A DNA stretch of 64,000 nt. Origin: Pseudoxanthomonas daejeonensis (GTDB taxonomy: Bacteria; Pseudomonadota; Gammaproteobacteria; Xanthomonadales; Xanthomonadaceae). The position numbers and the translations under genes were made by a program. Each line of letters begins with the position of its first letter. Position 1 is the stretch's first letter. A model generated the notes under the pieces. That model was not told where the DNA came from. It made no database searches and saw nothing but the letters and a program-made list of their open reading frames with translations. This document shows, piece after piece, positions 35,873 to 43,211 of the stretch. The DNA is taken from the NCBI RefSeq assembly GCF_010093205.1, contig NZ_PDWN01000008.1, positions 1 to 64,000 on the forward strand. The letters run 5' to 3'.

Positions 35873-37421
35873 GGAAGCCGCCGAACACGTTGTGGTGGAT
35901 GCCCGACACTTCCATGCGGGTGCCGTGCAGCCGCCAGGTGCGGCCCCCGTCGTACGAGTAGCGCCAGGTCAGCACGTGCGCGTCATTCGTGAGCCGCACG
36001 CGGACCGCGCCGCTCCCTTGGCGAGGCACGCGTGCCCAGGGATGTTCCTCCGCGTACTGGAAGGTCTTCACCACTTCGGGCGTAACGCCCAGGCCGACGA
36101 AGGCCTTGTGGTTGTAGAACAGCAGCAGCCCACCTTCGCCCCCGTCGGGGACCTCTACGGTCACTTCGATCTCGTAACTGCGATCGACCATCGTGCACAG
36201 CAGCGGCGCACTGTCGGCCGGCGAGGAGCCTGATCCGGACAGTGCGAGTGCGCCGCCCGAGCGGCTGATCCGTGCCAGGCCGTCCGCGCCCGGCTGGAAC
36301 AGGCACCACTGCGTGCCGAGCCGGTCGCCGGAAAAATCGTCGGACAAAGCCGTACCCGCGCTTGGCCTGGATGACGGCAGCGGCTTGCGCAACGGACGCG
36401 AAAGATCGCCTCCCTTGGCGCGGAACCAGCCGTCATCGCCCCATTCGACTGGTTCCATCAGGGCCTGCCGCCCCAGCGTGCGAAAGCCGTTCTCGTAGCC
36501 GTGGTAGACCATCCATGCATCGCCCGCCGGGCCTTCGACCACGGTGGCGTGGCCACGCGACCACCACGGCTCGTCGATCGACAGCGTGCGCACCAGCGGA
36601 TTGTGCGGGCAGTGTTCCCATGGGCCGTGCACCGAACGCGAACGCGCGGCGATGACCATGTGCCCGGTGACCGGCCCGGCGGTGCCGCCCACCGCGGTGA
36701 CCAGGTACAGCCAGCCGTCGCGCCAGAACAGCTTGGGACCTTCCGGCGCGAAGTTCTCGGTGATCCACTCTTCCGGATAGCGCCACGGCTCGTAGGCCAT
36801 CTCCAGCATGCCGTCGGTGGCCAGGCCATCATCGGTGAGCCGGATCTTGCGGATGCCGTTGACGAACAGGTAGCGCTTGCCGTCCTCGCCGACCACGTGG
36901 CCCGGGTCGATGAAGTGCTCGATGCCCAGGTCGACCGGATCGCTCCAGCGGCCGCCGCGGATGTCGTCTGTCCAGATCACGAAGATCCGCCAGCCCTTGT
37001 CGCCCGGATTGGCCGGCAGGTAGATGTAGTAGCGATCGCCGTGCCTGCACAGGTCCATCGCCCACACGTCGCCCAGCGGCTGGCGCAGCGCCGGACCCAG
37101 CGGTGCCCAGTTCAGCAGGTCGGTCGAGTGCCAGATGACGATCCCGGGCACGTCGCGGAATGAGGAGAACGTCATGTAGTAGTCGTCGCCATCCTTGAGG
37201 ATGGTCGGGTCCGGGCGGTCGCCTGCCACGATCGGATTGAGATAGGTGCCGTCGCCCAGGTCGGCACGACGCTGGTTTTCCACGCCCCGGCGCCAGCGCG
37301 GCGGCGCCGGTACGCACGGTCCGGCTGGAGCGGCCTTGTCGCCGCCACCGGCAAGCGCGGCCAGCGGTGCGGCCAGCGCACCGGCGGCCATGGTCTTGAA
37401 GAGGTCCCTGCGCGTGGTCAT
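35724..37421 (-). CDS. Tat-exported glycoside hydrolase family 43 protein
   Basis: 565 residues. Tat signal with twin Arg in TTRRDLFKTMAAGALAAP. Residues about 40-355 form the GH43 five-blade propeller: 'NPIVAGDRPDPTILKDGDDY' carries the catalytic-base Asp, 'WAMDLCRHGDRYYIYLPA' the pKa-modulating Asp, and 'FAPEGPKLFWRDGWLYL' the acid Glu. A C-terminal concanavalin-like domain (about 365-545, 'SDDFSGDRLGTQWCLFQPG') is as in beta-xylosidases. It should act on xylan or arabinan-type side chains in the periplasm or outside. The last about 24 residues (PTHPRAAAPAASAAQPGTR) are low complexity and lie antisense to the small membrane gene. Start at the second ATG, with AGGA upstream. Confidence 0.9.
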   Translation of the reverse strand: MTTRRDLFKTMAAGALAAPLAALAGGGDKAAPAGPCVPAPPRWRRGVENQRRADLGDGTYLNPIVAGDRPDPTILKDGDDYYMTFSSFRDVPGIVIWHSTDLLNWAPLGPALRQPLGDVWAMDLCRHGDRYYIYLPANPGDKGWRIFVIWTDDIRGGRWSDPVDLGIEHFIDPGHVVGEDGKRYLFVNGIRKIRLTDDGLATDGMLEMAYEPWRYPEEWITENFAPEGPKLFWRDGWLYLVTAVGGTAGPVTGHMVIAARSRSVHGPWEHCPHNPLVRTLSIDEPWWSRGHATVVEGPAGDAWMVYHGYENGFRTLGRQALMEPVEWGDDGWFRAKGGDLSRPLRKPLPSSRPSAGTALSDDFSGDRLGTQWCLFQPGADGLARISRSGGALALSGSGSSPADSAPLLCTMVDRSYEIEVTVEVPDGGEGGLLLFYNHKAFVGLGVTPEVVKTFQYAEEHPWARVPRQGSGAVRVRLTNDAHVLTWRYSYDGGRTWRLHGTRMEVSGIHHNVFGGFLSLRAGLYSAGHAPVRFRDFRYRALPDPTHPRAAAPAASAAQPGTRTAR

Positions 37422-37548
37422 CGGCATTCCTGCGGCGTTCGCGGCGAATCTAGCGGGCGACCGTGCCGGCATGTCAGTCATGCCCGGGTGGCATGGCGCC
37501 GTTGCCCTGGCCCGGCAGGTGCGCGCGCCTGTCCCTCGCCCCATGCCG

Positions 37549-37554
37549 TACCCT
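37549..37554 (+). promoter_or_regulatory. -10-like TACCCT six bases before desaturase gene ATG
   Basis: TACCCT, CTGCGG, ATG(37561). Same six-base geometry as at four other genes in the window. It also favours 37561 over the in-frame ATG at 37543 as the start. Confidence 0.38.
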
Positions 37555-37560
37555 CTGCGG

Positions 37561-38490
37561 ATGCCTCCCTTCCAGGACACCACCACTCCCGCTGGCCGCC
37601 TGCGTGGCGGCGTAGCGCGTCTGTTGCGCGTAGCGGGGCATCCGCTGCTGCTGGCCGGCGCGCTGGCCTTGTGGTGGATGCTGGGCCAGGACGGGATCGC
37701 GCTGCTGGCGACCCTGGCGACGATGCTGCTGCTGATGGAACTGCTCGAGCGGCTGGTGCCGGCGCTGCCCGCATGGCGGCTGGGTATTGCTGCCAGGCTA
37801 CGCCTGCTGGGCGTGTACCTGTTCGGCCTGGCAGTCTCGGCCGCGCTGCTGGCCACCTACGAATCGTTCCTGCCGGCGGCGCTGGAACCGCTGCGCACGC
37901 GCGTGGGCGCGGTGCTGTGGCCGCAGTCATGGCCGTGGCTGCTGCAGGCACTGGTGCTCTACTTCGCTTCCGACCTCATCTACTACTGGGTGCATCGCGC
38001 CATCCACGCCTCGGCGCTGCTGTGGCGCCTGACCGGGCACGGTTTCCATCATGGCTTCCGGAACCTGCACGCGCTCAACGCCGGCTCCAACCATCCGTTC
38101 GAGCTGGTGCTGGTGGTGCTGCCGCTGGTGCTGCTGGCCGCGCTGACCGGCGCGCCGGGCGATGCGGTCGGCGCCGCGGGCGTGCTGCTGCTGTTCAATT
38201 CGATGCTGGCCCATTCCAACCTGGCGATGGCCACGCCGGTGTTCAGCCTGCTCTTCACTGCCAGCCACCAGCACCGGCGCCACCACTCGGCGGTATTCGA
38301 GGACAGCAACAGCAACTACGCCTGCGCGGCGATCGGGTGGGACCGGCTGTTCGGCACCTACAGCGAAGGCCCGGTCGCGCAGACCGGGATCGGGCCGCGG
38401 CAGCCGCCGGTGTGGCGCATGTACCTGCTGCCGTTCCGCGAGCCGGACGACGTGGACACGGTGGCCTCGCGCACGCGCGAAGACCGCTGA
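37561..38490 (+). CDS. Sterol desaturase / fatty acid hydroxylase superfamily protein
   Basis: 309 residues with about five membrane helices. The histidine clusters of the di-iron fatty acid hydroxylase superfamily are all there: HRAIH in YYWVHRAIHASALLWR, HGFHHG in 'GHGFHHGFRNLHALN', and HQHRRHH in TASHQHRRHHSAVFED, followed by 'NYACAAIGWDRLFGTYSEG'. Members hydroxylate or desaturate lipids in the inner membrane with O2 and iron; the bacterial substrate is unknown. ATG at 37543 is an alternative start adding six residues. Divergent from the GH43 gene; ends before a strong shared terminator. Confidence 0.88.
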   Translation: MPPFQDTTTPAGRLRGGVARLLRVAGHPLLLAGALALWWMLGQDGIALLATLATMLLLMELLERLVPALPAWRLGIAARLRLLGVYLFGLAVSAALLATYESFLPAALEPLRTRVGAVLWPQSWPWLLQALVLYFASDLIYYWVHRAIHASALLWRLTGHGFHHGFRNLHALNAGSNHPFELVLVVLPLVLLAALTGAPGDAVGAAGVLLLFNSMLAHSNLAMATPVFSLLFTASHQHRRHHSAVFEDSNSNYACAAIGWDRLFGTYSEGPVAQTGIGPRQPPVWRMYLLPFREPDDVDTVASRTREDR

Positions 38491-38512
38491 GTTCCCGGCG
38501 AACCGGTCGTGC

Positions 38513-38543
38513 GAAAAAAAGGCCCGGTTTGCGCCGGGCCTTT
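38513..38543 (-). terminator. Rho-independent terminator of the DUF885 gene
   Basis: On the minus strand AAAGGCCCGG, CGCAAA, CCGGGCCTTT forms a 10-bp stem that is followed by a run of T (plus strand A-run 38514-38520). This is the best intrinsic terminator in the window and serves the minus-strand lipoprotein gene; it may also stop the desaturase transcript. Confidence 0.85.
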
Positions 38544-38569
38544 CCATATCATCGAAGCCGGGCAGCGGA

Positions 38570-40462
38570 TCAGGCCGCCGACTTCTTCTCCGCGATCCAG
38601 GTGTCCACGCGGCGCTCCAGCAGGTCCAGCGGCATCGCGCCGCCGCCGAGGATGACGTCGTGGAAGCCGCGGATGTCGAACTTGTCGCCCAGTTCGGCCT
38701 CGGCCTTCTTGCGCAGCTGCTGGATCTTGATCATGCCGATCTTGTACGCGGTGGCCTGGCCGGGATTGACCAGGTAGCGCTGCACCTCGGACTTGATCGC
38801 CGCCGCCGGGACCGAGCTGTTGGCGGTGAAGTAGTCGATGGCCTGCTGCTCGGTCCAGCCCTTTGCGTGCAGGCCGGTGTCCACCACCAGTCGGATCGCG
38901 CGCCACATCTCCGACATCAGGCGGCCGAACTCGGCGTAATCGGTCTTGTAGGTATCCGGGATCTCCTTGGCCAGCCACTCCGAGTACAGCCCCCAGCCTT
39001 CGGCGTAGGCGGTGGTGTTGTACTGGGTGCGGAACTTCGGGATGCCGGTCAGCTCCTGGGCGATCGCGATCTGCATGTGGTGGCCCGGCAGGCCCTCGTG
39101 GTAGGCGATGACCTCCAGTTCGGTCTTCGGCATCGCGTTCATGTCCGACAGGTGCGCGTAGTACACGCCCGGACGCGAGCCATCGGGAGTGCTCGGGTAG
39201 TAGTGCTGGGCGGCACCCGGCTGCTCACGGAACGCTTCCACGCGCTTGACCACCAGGTCGGCCTTCGGCATCAGGCCGAAGTACTCCGGCAGGTGCTTCT
39301 TGATGTTGGCGATGTCGGCGGTGGCCTGGTCGATGTAGGCCTGGCGGCCGGCGTCGGTGTTCGGGTAGACGCGGGCCGGGTCGTTGCGCACGTGTTCGAA
39401 GAACGACTGCAGGTCGCCTTCCACGCCCATCTTCTTCTGCAGCGCCTCGAGCTCGCCGCGCAGGCGCGCCACTTCGGCCAGGCCGAGCTCGTGGATCTGC
39501 TCGGCGGTCATGTCGGTGGTGGTGTTCTGCTTGAGCTGGTATTCGTAGTAGGCCTTGCCGTTGGGATGGGTGGTGCCCACGCCGGTGGCGTTGACCGGGG
39601 CCTTGGACAGTTCCTCCTCGGCGAAGGCGATCACCTTCGCGTAGCCCGGCGCCACGTTCTCCAGCAGCGCCTTGCGCGCCAGTTCCTTCAGCTCGGCGGC
39701 GCGTTCGGCGGTGACCTTGCCGTCCTTGGCCAGCGCGTCGGCCTTGGCCTGGGCGTCGGTCCACAGCGCGCTGTCGGGGCCGGCGGTGAACGGCGCGCCG
39801 GCAACGACCTTCTTCGACTGGTCGATCACGCCCTCGTAGGCGAACTTCGGCGGACGGATGCCCTGCGCGGTCGAGGCGGCGGTGCGCCCGAGCAGCTGGT
39901 CGAACGCCACCGGCACCTTCTGCAGGCGCGAGACGTAGGCCAGGTAGTCCTTCTCGTCGTCGACCTTGTGGAAGTTGATCAGGAAGGTCGGCACCAGGTT
40001 CTGCATGCCGCTCATCTGGTCGAACGGATAGCCGTCGGCGAGGAACGGCATGCCGTCGCGCGCGTTCTCGTACTGGCGTTTCCACAGGTCCCAGGACAGG
40101 CGGGTTTCCGGGTCGAGCCTGGCGTAGTCAAAGGTCGATTCCATTTCCTTGACCGACGCTTCCAGCCAGGCGAGCTGCTTGCGCACGCCGGCTTCGGACA
40201 TGTCGTCGATCTGGTCGTTGAGTTCCTTGCGGCCCTGGAACGACAGCTGGATCGGGCTGAACTGCAGCTGCTCCTCGTACTTGGTGTCGAACCAGGCGTT
40301 GAGGCGCTCGGACTCGGCCTTGACCTGTTCGGCGGTCGGCGCGGCGGTCGCGGTGGCGCTGGAAGTGGCAGCGGAGTCGCCGGCCGGTTTGGAGCACGCC
40401 GGCAGGAGCAGGGCCAGCGACAGGGCGATGGCGAGGGGGGGCAGGACGGAGACTGGGCGCAC
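38570..40462 (-). CDS. DUF885 family lipoprotein, putative metallo-carboxypeptidase
   Basis: 630 residues from a GTG start. Lipoprotein signal [20 protein letters not shown] with lipobox LPAC, then a Ser/Ala/Thr linker and the mostly helical DUF885 domain (about 45-620). The zinc-binding-like motif [17 protein letters not shown], preceded by '[20 protein letters not shown]', and '[16 protein letters not shown]' are diagnostic. DUF885 is distantly related to M32 carboxypeptidases, so peptide hydrolysis in the periplasm is inferred. The start is at GTG because the lipoprotein signal begins exactly there. Strong terminator downstream; a 289-base region separates it from divergent folE. Confidence 0.9.
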   Translation of the reverse strand: MRPVSVLPPLAIALSLALLLPACSKPAGDSAATSSATATAAPTAEQVKAESERLNAWFDTKYEEQLQFSPIQLSFQGRKELNDQIDDMSEAGVRKQLAWLEASVKEMESTFDYARLDPETRLSWDLWKRQYENARDGMPFLADGYPFDQMSGMQNLVPTFLINFHKVDDEKDYLAYVSRLQKVPVAFDQLLGRTAASTAQGIRPPKFAYEGVIDQSKKVVAGAPFTAGPDSALWTDAQAKADALAKDGKVTAERAAELKELARKALLENVAPGYAKVIAFAEEELSKAPVNATGVGTTHPNGKAYYEYQLKQNTTTDMTAEQIHELGLAEVARLRGELEALQKKMGVEGDLQSFFEHVRNDPARVYPNTDAGRQAYIDQATADIANIKKHLPEYFGLMPKADLVVKRVEAFREQPGAAQHYYPSTPDGSRPGVYYAHLSDMNAMPKTELEVIAYHEGLPGHHMQIAIAQELTGIPKFRTQYNTTAYAEGWGLYSEWLAKEIPDTYKTDYAEFGRLMSEMWRAIRLVVDTGLHAKGWTEQQAIDYFTANSSVPAAAIKSEVQRYLVNPGQATAYKIGMIKIQQLRKKAEAELGDKFDIRGFHDVILGGGAMPLDLLERRVDTWIAEKKSAA

Positions 40463-40718
40463 GGCGGACTCTCGGGTGAAGGGACAGCCGATTCTGCGCC
40501 CAACCGCCGGCCATGGACCATGCGGATGGTCATGCTCCGACCCCTCCGCCGCTCCGGCGGGCGATGCGGTCGGGCGTTGCCGGCGGCACGGACACGGCCC
40601 CGGGCGCCCGGCCGTTCGCCTGCGGGCGCCTAGGGTGGAGATCAAGCCGGCGCCCCCGGCCCTGCGCGCCCGCGTGAGGCCGCACCCGGCCAAACCGGGC
40701 CAGCCGGCGCGACTCGGG

Positions 40719-40724
40719 TACGAT
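40719..40724 (+). promoter_or_regulatory. -10-like TACGAT upstream of folE
   Basis: TACGAT 27 bases before the folE ATG, preceded by GC-rich DNA without an evident -35. Plausible promoter for folE and the following ychJ-like gene. Confidence 0.3.
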
Positions 40725-40751
40725 GCACGCCCCGCCATCGGTGCCCCGACC

Positions 40752-41348
40752 ATGACCGACCAGGACACGTCCGCTCCCGTCACCCAGGACCAGGCCGAAG
40801 AGGCCGTGCGCACCCTGCTGCGCTGGGCGGGTGAAGATCCTTCCCGCGAAGGCCTGCTGGACACGCCCAAGCGCGTGGCCGAAGCCTATGGCGACTGGTT
40901 CAGCGGCTACCGCGAGGATCCGCGCGCCTACCTGGAGCGCACCTTCGAGGAGGTCGCCGGCTACGACGAGATGATCGTGCTGCGCGACATCGAGTACGAA
41001 AGCCACTGCGAGCACCACATGGCGCCGATCATCGGACGCGTCCATGTCGGCTACCTGCCCGACGGCAAGGTGGTCGGCATCAGCAAGCTGGCGCGGGTGG
41101 TCGAGACCTACGCGCGCCGCTTCCAGGTGCAGGAGAAGATGACCGCGCAGATCGCCCATTGCATCCAGGACGTGCTGCATCCGCTGGGCGTGGGCATCGT
41201 GGTGGAGGGCGTGCACGAGTGCATGACCACCCGCGGCATCCACAAGCGCGGGGTCAGCATGGTCACCTCGAAAATGCTCGGCAGCTTCCGCGAAGACGCG
41301 CGTACCCGCGCCGAGTTCCTGCGCTTCATCGAAAGCGGCCGGCGCTGA
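40752..41348 (+). CDS. folE: GTP cyclohydrolase I
   Basis: 198 residues. Converts GTP to 7,8-dihydroneopterin triphosphate, the first step of folate (and queuosine-type) synthesis. Conserved words: '[20 protein letters not shown]', '[19 protein letters not shown]' with zinc ligands Cys86 and His89 (and His88 in catalysis), and '[16 protein letters not shown]' with Cys157. Lys in '[20 protein letters not shown]' and 'LQVQE'-type text (here [12 protein letters not shown]) complete the type IA signature. The ATG follows a probable TACGAT -10 by 27 bases. The ychJ-like gene starts eight bases after its stop, so the two are likely cotranscribed. Confidence 0.98.
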   Translation: MTDQDTSAPVTQDQAEEAVRTLLRWAGEDPSREGLLDTPKRVAEAYGDWFSGYREDPRAYLERTFEEVAGYDEMIVLRDIEYESHCEHHMAPIIGRVHVGYLPDGKVVGISKLARVVETYARRFQVQEKMTAQIAHCIQDVLHPLGVGIVVEGVHECMTTRGIHKRGVSMVTSKMLGSFREDARTRAEFLRFIESGRR

Positions 41349-41356
41349 GCCCGGCG

Positions 41357-41752
41357 ATGGCGGTGCAGGCCTGTCCCTGCGGCAGCGGCCTGGCGTATCG
41401 GCAGTGCTGCGGTCGCTGGCACGACGGCGAGCCGGCGCCGGATGCCGCGATGCTGATGCGCTCGCGTTACAGCGCCTACGTGCTGAAGCTGCGCGACTAC
41501 CTGCTCGCCACCTGGCATCCGGCCACGCGGCCACCGGCGGACGAACTGGGCCTGGAAGACGCGCCCGGCGCGCGCACCGCATGGCTGGGGCTGGAAGTGA
41601 AATCGCACCGGCCGACCGGGGCGGACACCGCCGAGGTCGAGTTCGTCGCCCGCTTCCGGGTCGGCGGAGGCCGTGCCCAGCGCCTGGCCGAACGCAGCCG
41701 CTTCGAACGCATCGACGGACGCTGGTATTACCGCGACGGTGACCTGGGCTGA
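41357..41752 (+). CDS. YchJ family protein with N-terminal SEC-C-like zinc motif
   Basis: 131 residues. N-terminal metal motif CPCGSGLAYRQCC (CxCx8CC, SEC-C type), then the YchJ domain: 'AAMLMRSRYSAYVLKLRDYL', 'LLATWHPATRPP', 'LGLEVKSHRPTGADTAEVEF' and 'RSRFERIDGRWYYRDGDL'. An NTF2-like fold is known for this domain; biochemical role is unknown. It lacks the second SEC-C motif that E. coli YchJ has at its C-terminus. Starts eight bases after folE, probably in the same transcript. Confidence 0.9.
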   Translation: MAVQACPCGSGLAYRQCCGRWHDGEPAPDAAMLMRSRYSAYVLKLRDYLLATWHPATRPPADELGLEDAPGARTAWLGLEVKSHRPTGADTAEVEFVARFRVGGGRAQRLAERSRFERIDGRWYYRDGDLG

Positions 41753-41820
41753 GCCGCCGCGCCGGTTGACTTCCGGCAGGTCACCCCGGCTCCGCGCCCG
41801 CTTAGAGTGGCGCGGCACCC

Positions 41821-43140
41821 ATGAGGAAGACCGGCATGAACAGCCCCGCCCCGCCCGTATCCCCGCCGCCTCGCAGGCCGCCTGGCCTGTTGCGTCGCCT
41901 GTTGCGCAGCCTGGGCTGGACGGCGCTGGTGCTGCTGGTGCTGGCCGCGCCGACGCTGGCCTACCACGCCCGCTGGAGCTGGCCGCGCGCCGTCGTGCCG
42001 GCGGTGGGGACGGCGCAGGAACAGCAGCGCGCTGCGGCGGGCATGGATCCGGAACTGGCCGCGCGGTTGATGGCGATCGTGCGCGACGCCCGTGCCACGT
42101 CCGGCCTGCCGTCGCTGTCGGCGGCGGTGGCGCGCACCGACGGACTGGACTGGGCCGGCGCCAGCGGCTGGGCCGACATCGATCGCGGCCAGGCCGCGGG
42201 CGTGGCTTCGCGCTACCGCACCGGCAGCATCGCCAAGCCGATCACCGCGGTGGCGATGATGCGCCTTGCCGAAGCCGGCGCGCTCGACCTGGATGCACCC
42301 GGCGCGGATGCGGTCGCCGGCCTGCCCCCGGGGCTGGCGCCGCTGACCGCGCGGCAGCTGGCCTCGCACACCGCCGGCGTGCGCCACTACTCGCCCATGC
42401 CCTACGGCTGGCTGTGGCCGGGCTGGTTCGAGGCCAACTCGCAGCGGCACTACCCCAGCGTGGAGGCCGGGCTGGCGATGTTCGCCGACGACCGCCTGCG
42501 TTTCGCGCCCGGCACCGGCTTCCAGTACTCCACTTTCGGCTATTCGCTGCTGTCGAGGCTGCTGGAGGGCGCGTCCGGACGCCCGTTCCCGGAACTGCTG
42601 GCCGCGCAGGTGTTCGCGCCGGCCGGGATGACCGGGACCGCGGTCGACACGCCCGACGCGATGCCCGACCGGGTCGCCTTCTACGTGGGCGAGGGCGGCC
42701 GCTATACCGCCGCGCGACCGGTCGATTCGAGCTTCCGCATCGCCGGCGGCGGCATGGTCTCCACGCCCGCCGACCTGGCGCGCCTGGGCGTGGCCTTGCA
42801 GGACGGCCGGCTGCTGTCGGCCGAAGGCATCCGGGCGATGTGGACCGCGCAGCCGCTGGCCGATGGCAGCGCCAACCCGCAGAACTACGCGCTGGGCTGG
42901 CGGGTGGACCAGTCGACGCGGCTGTTCGTCGACGGCCGGCCGTTGCAGGTGGTCCACCACGGCGGCACCCAGGCCGGCGCCGCCGCCTTCCTGCTGCTGG
43001 TGCCCGAACAGGGGCTGGCGGTGGCAGTGATGGCCAACTCCATCAGTGGCCGTGCGCAGGTGCAGGACACCGCCCTGGTGCTGGCGCAGGAGCTGCTGCA
43101 GGTGCCGGCGAAAGTGGAAGCAACTCCCGGCGCGGACTGA
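41821..43140 (+). CDS. Membrane-anchored serine hydrolase, beta-lactamase/LACTB-like fold
   Basis: 439 residues. One N-terminal membrane anchor (about 28-46, LGWTALVLLVLAAPTLAY), Pro-rich before it, then a class C beta-lactamase-like domain. Catalytic SxxK is Ser136-Ile-Ala-Lys139 in YRTGSIAKPITAVAMMRL; 'LASHTAGVRHYSP' follows; the Tyr motif is in 'GTGFQYSTFGYSLLSRLLEG'; the third motif is HHGGTQAGAAAFLL. This wording matches the LACTB/EstB-type group of peptidases and esterases rather than true beta-lactamases. Active site in the periplasm. Start could also be MNSPAPP (41836), which has AGGA upstream. Confidence 0.9.
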   Translation: MRKTGMNSPAPPVSPPPRRPPGLLRRLLRSLGWTALVLLVLAAPTLAYHARWSWPRAVVPAVGTAQEQQRAAAGMDPELAARLMAIVRDARATSGLPSLSAAVARTDGLDWAGASGWADIDRGQAAGVASRYRTGSIAKPITAVAMMRLAEAGALDLDAPGADAVAGLPPGLAPLTARQLASHTAGVRHYSPMPYGWLWPGWFEANSQRHYPSVEAGLAMFADDRLRFAPGTGFQYSTFGYSLLSRLLEGASGRPFPELLAAQVFAPAGMTGTAVDTPDAMPDRVAFYVGEGGRYTAARPVDSSFRIAGGGMVSTPADLARLGVALQDGRLLSAEGIRAMWTAQPLADGSANPQNYALGWRVDQSTRLFVDGRPLQVVHHGGTQAGAAAFLLLVPEQGLAVAVMANSISGRAQVQDTALVLAQELLQVPAKVEATPGAD

Positions 43141-43192
43141 GTGCGGCGCGCGTCGTGGCGAGCGTCGTGAACGCGGGCCACGCCGCGCGCCC

Positions 43193-43198
43193 TAGAAT
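43193..43198 (+). promoter_or_regulatory. -10-like TAGAAT before the transglycosylase gene
   Basis: TAGAAT, a 5 of 6 match to TATAAT, 13 bases before the ATG at 43212. GGAG at 43214-43217 could instead serve a GTG start at 43227. Confidence 0.4.
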
Positions 43199-43211
43199 GC
43201 GATGGCAGGCC

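Noticed and set aside
41821-43140. Class C beta-lactamase
   Set aside because: SxxK is present, but the surrounding text, membrane anchor and HGG in place of KTG fit LACTB/esterase-type hydrolases better.
43193-43204. Leaderless start at ATG 43202 after TAGAAT
   Set aside because: That ATG is out of frame with the transglycosylase and lies three, not six, bases after the hexamer.
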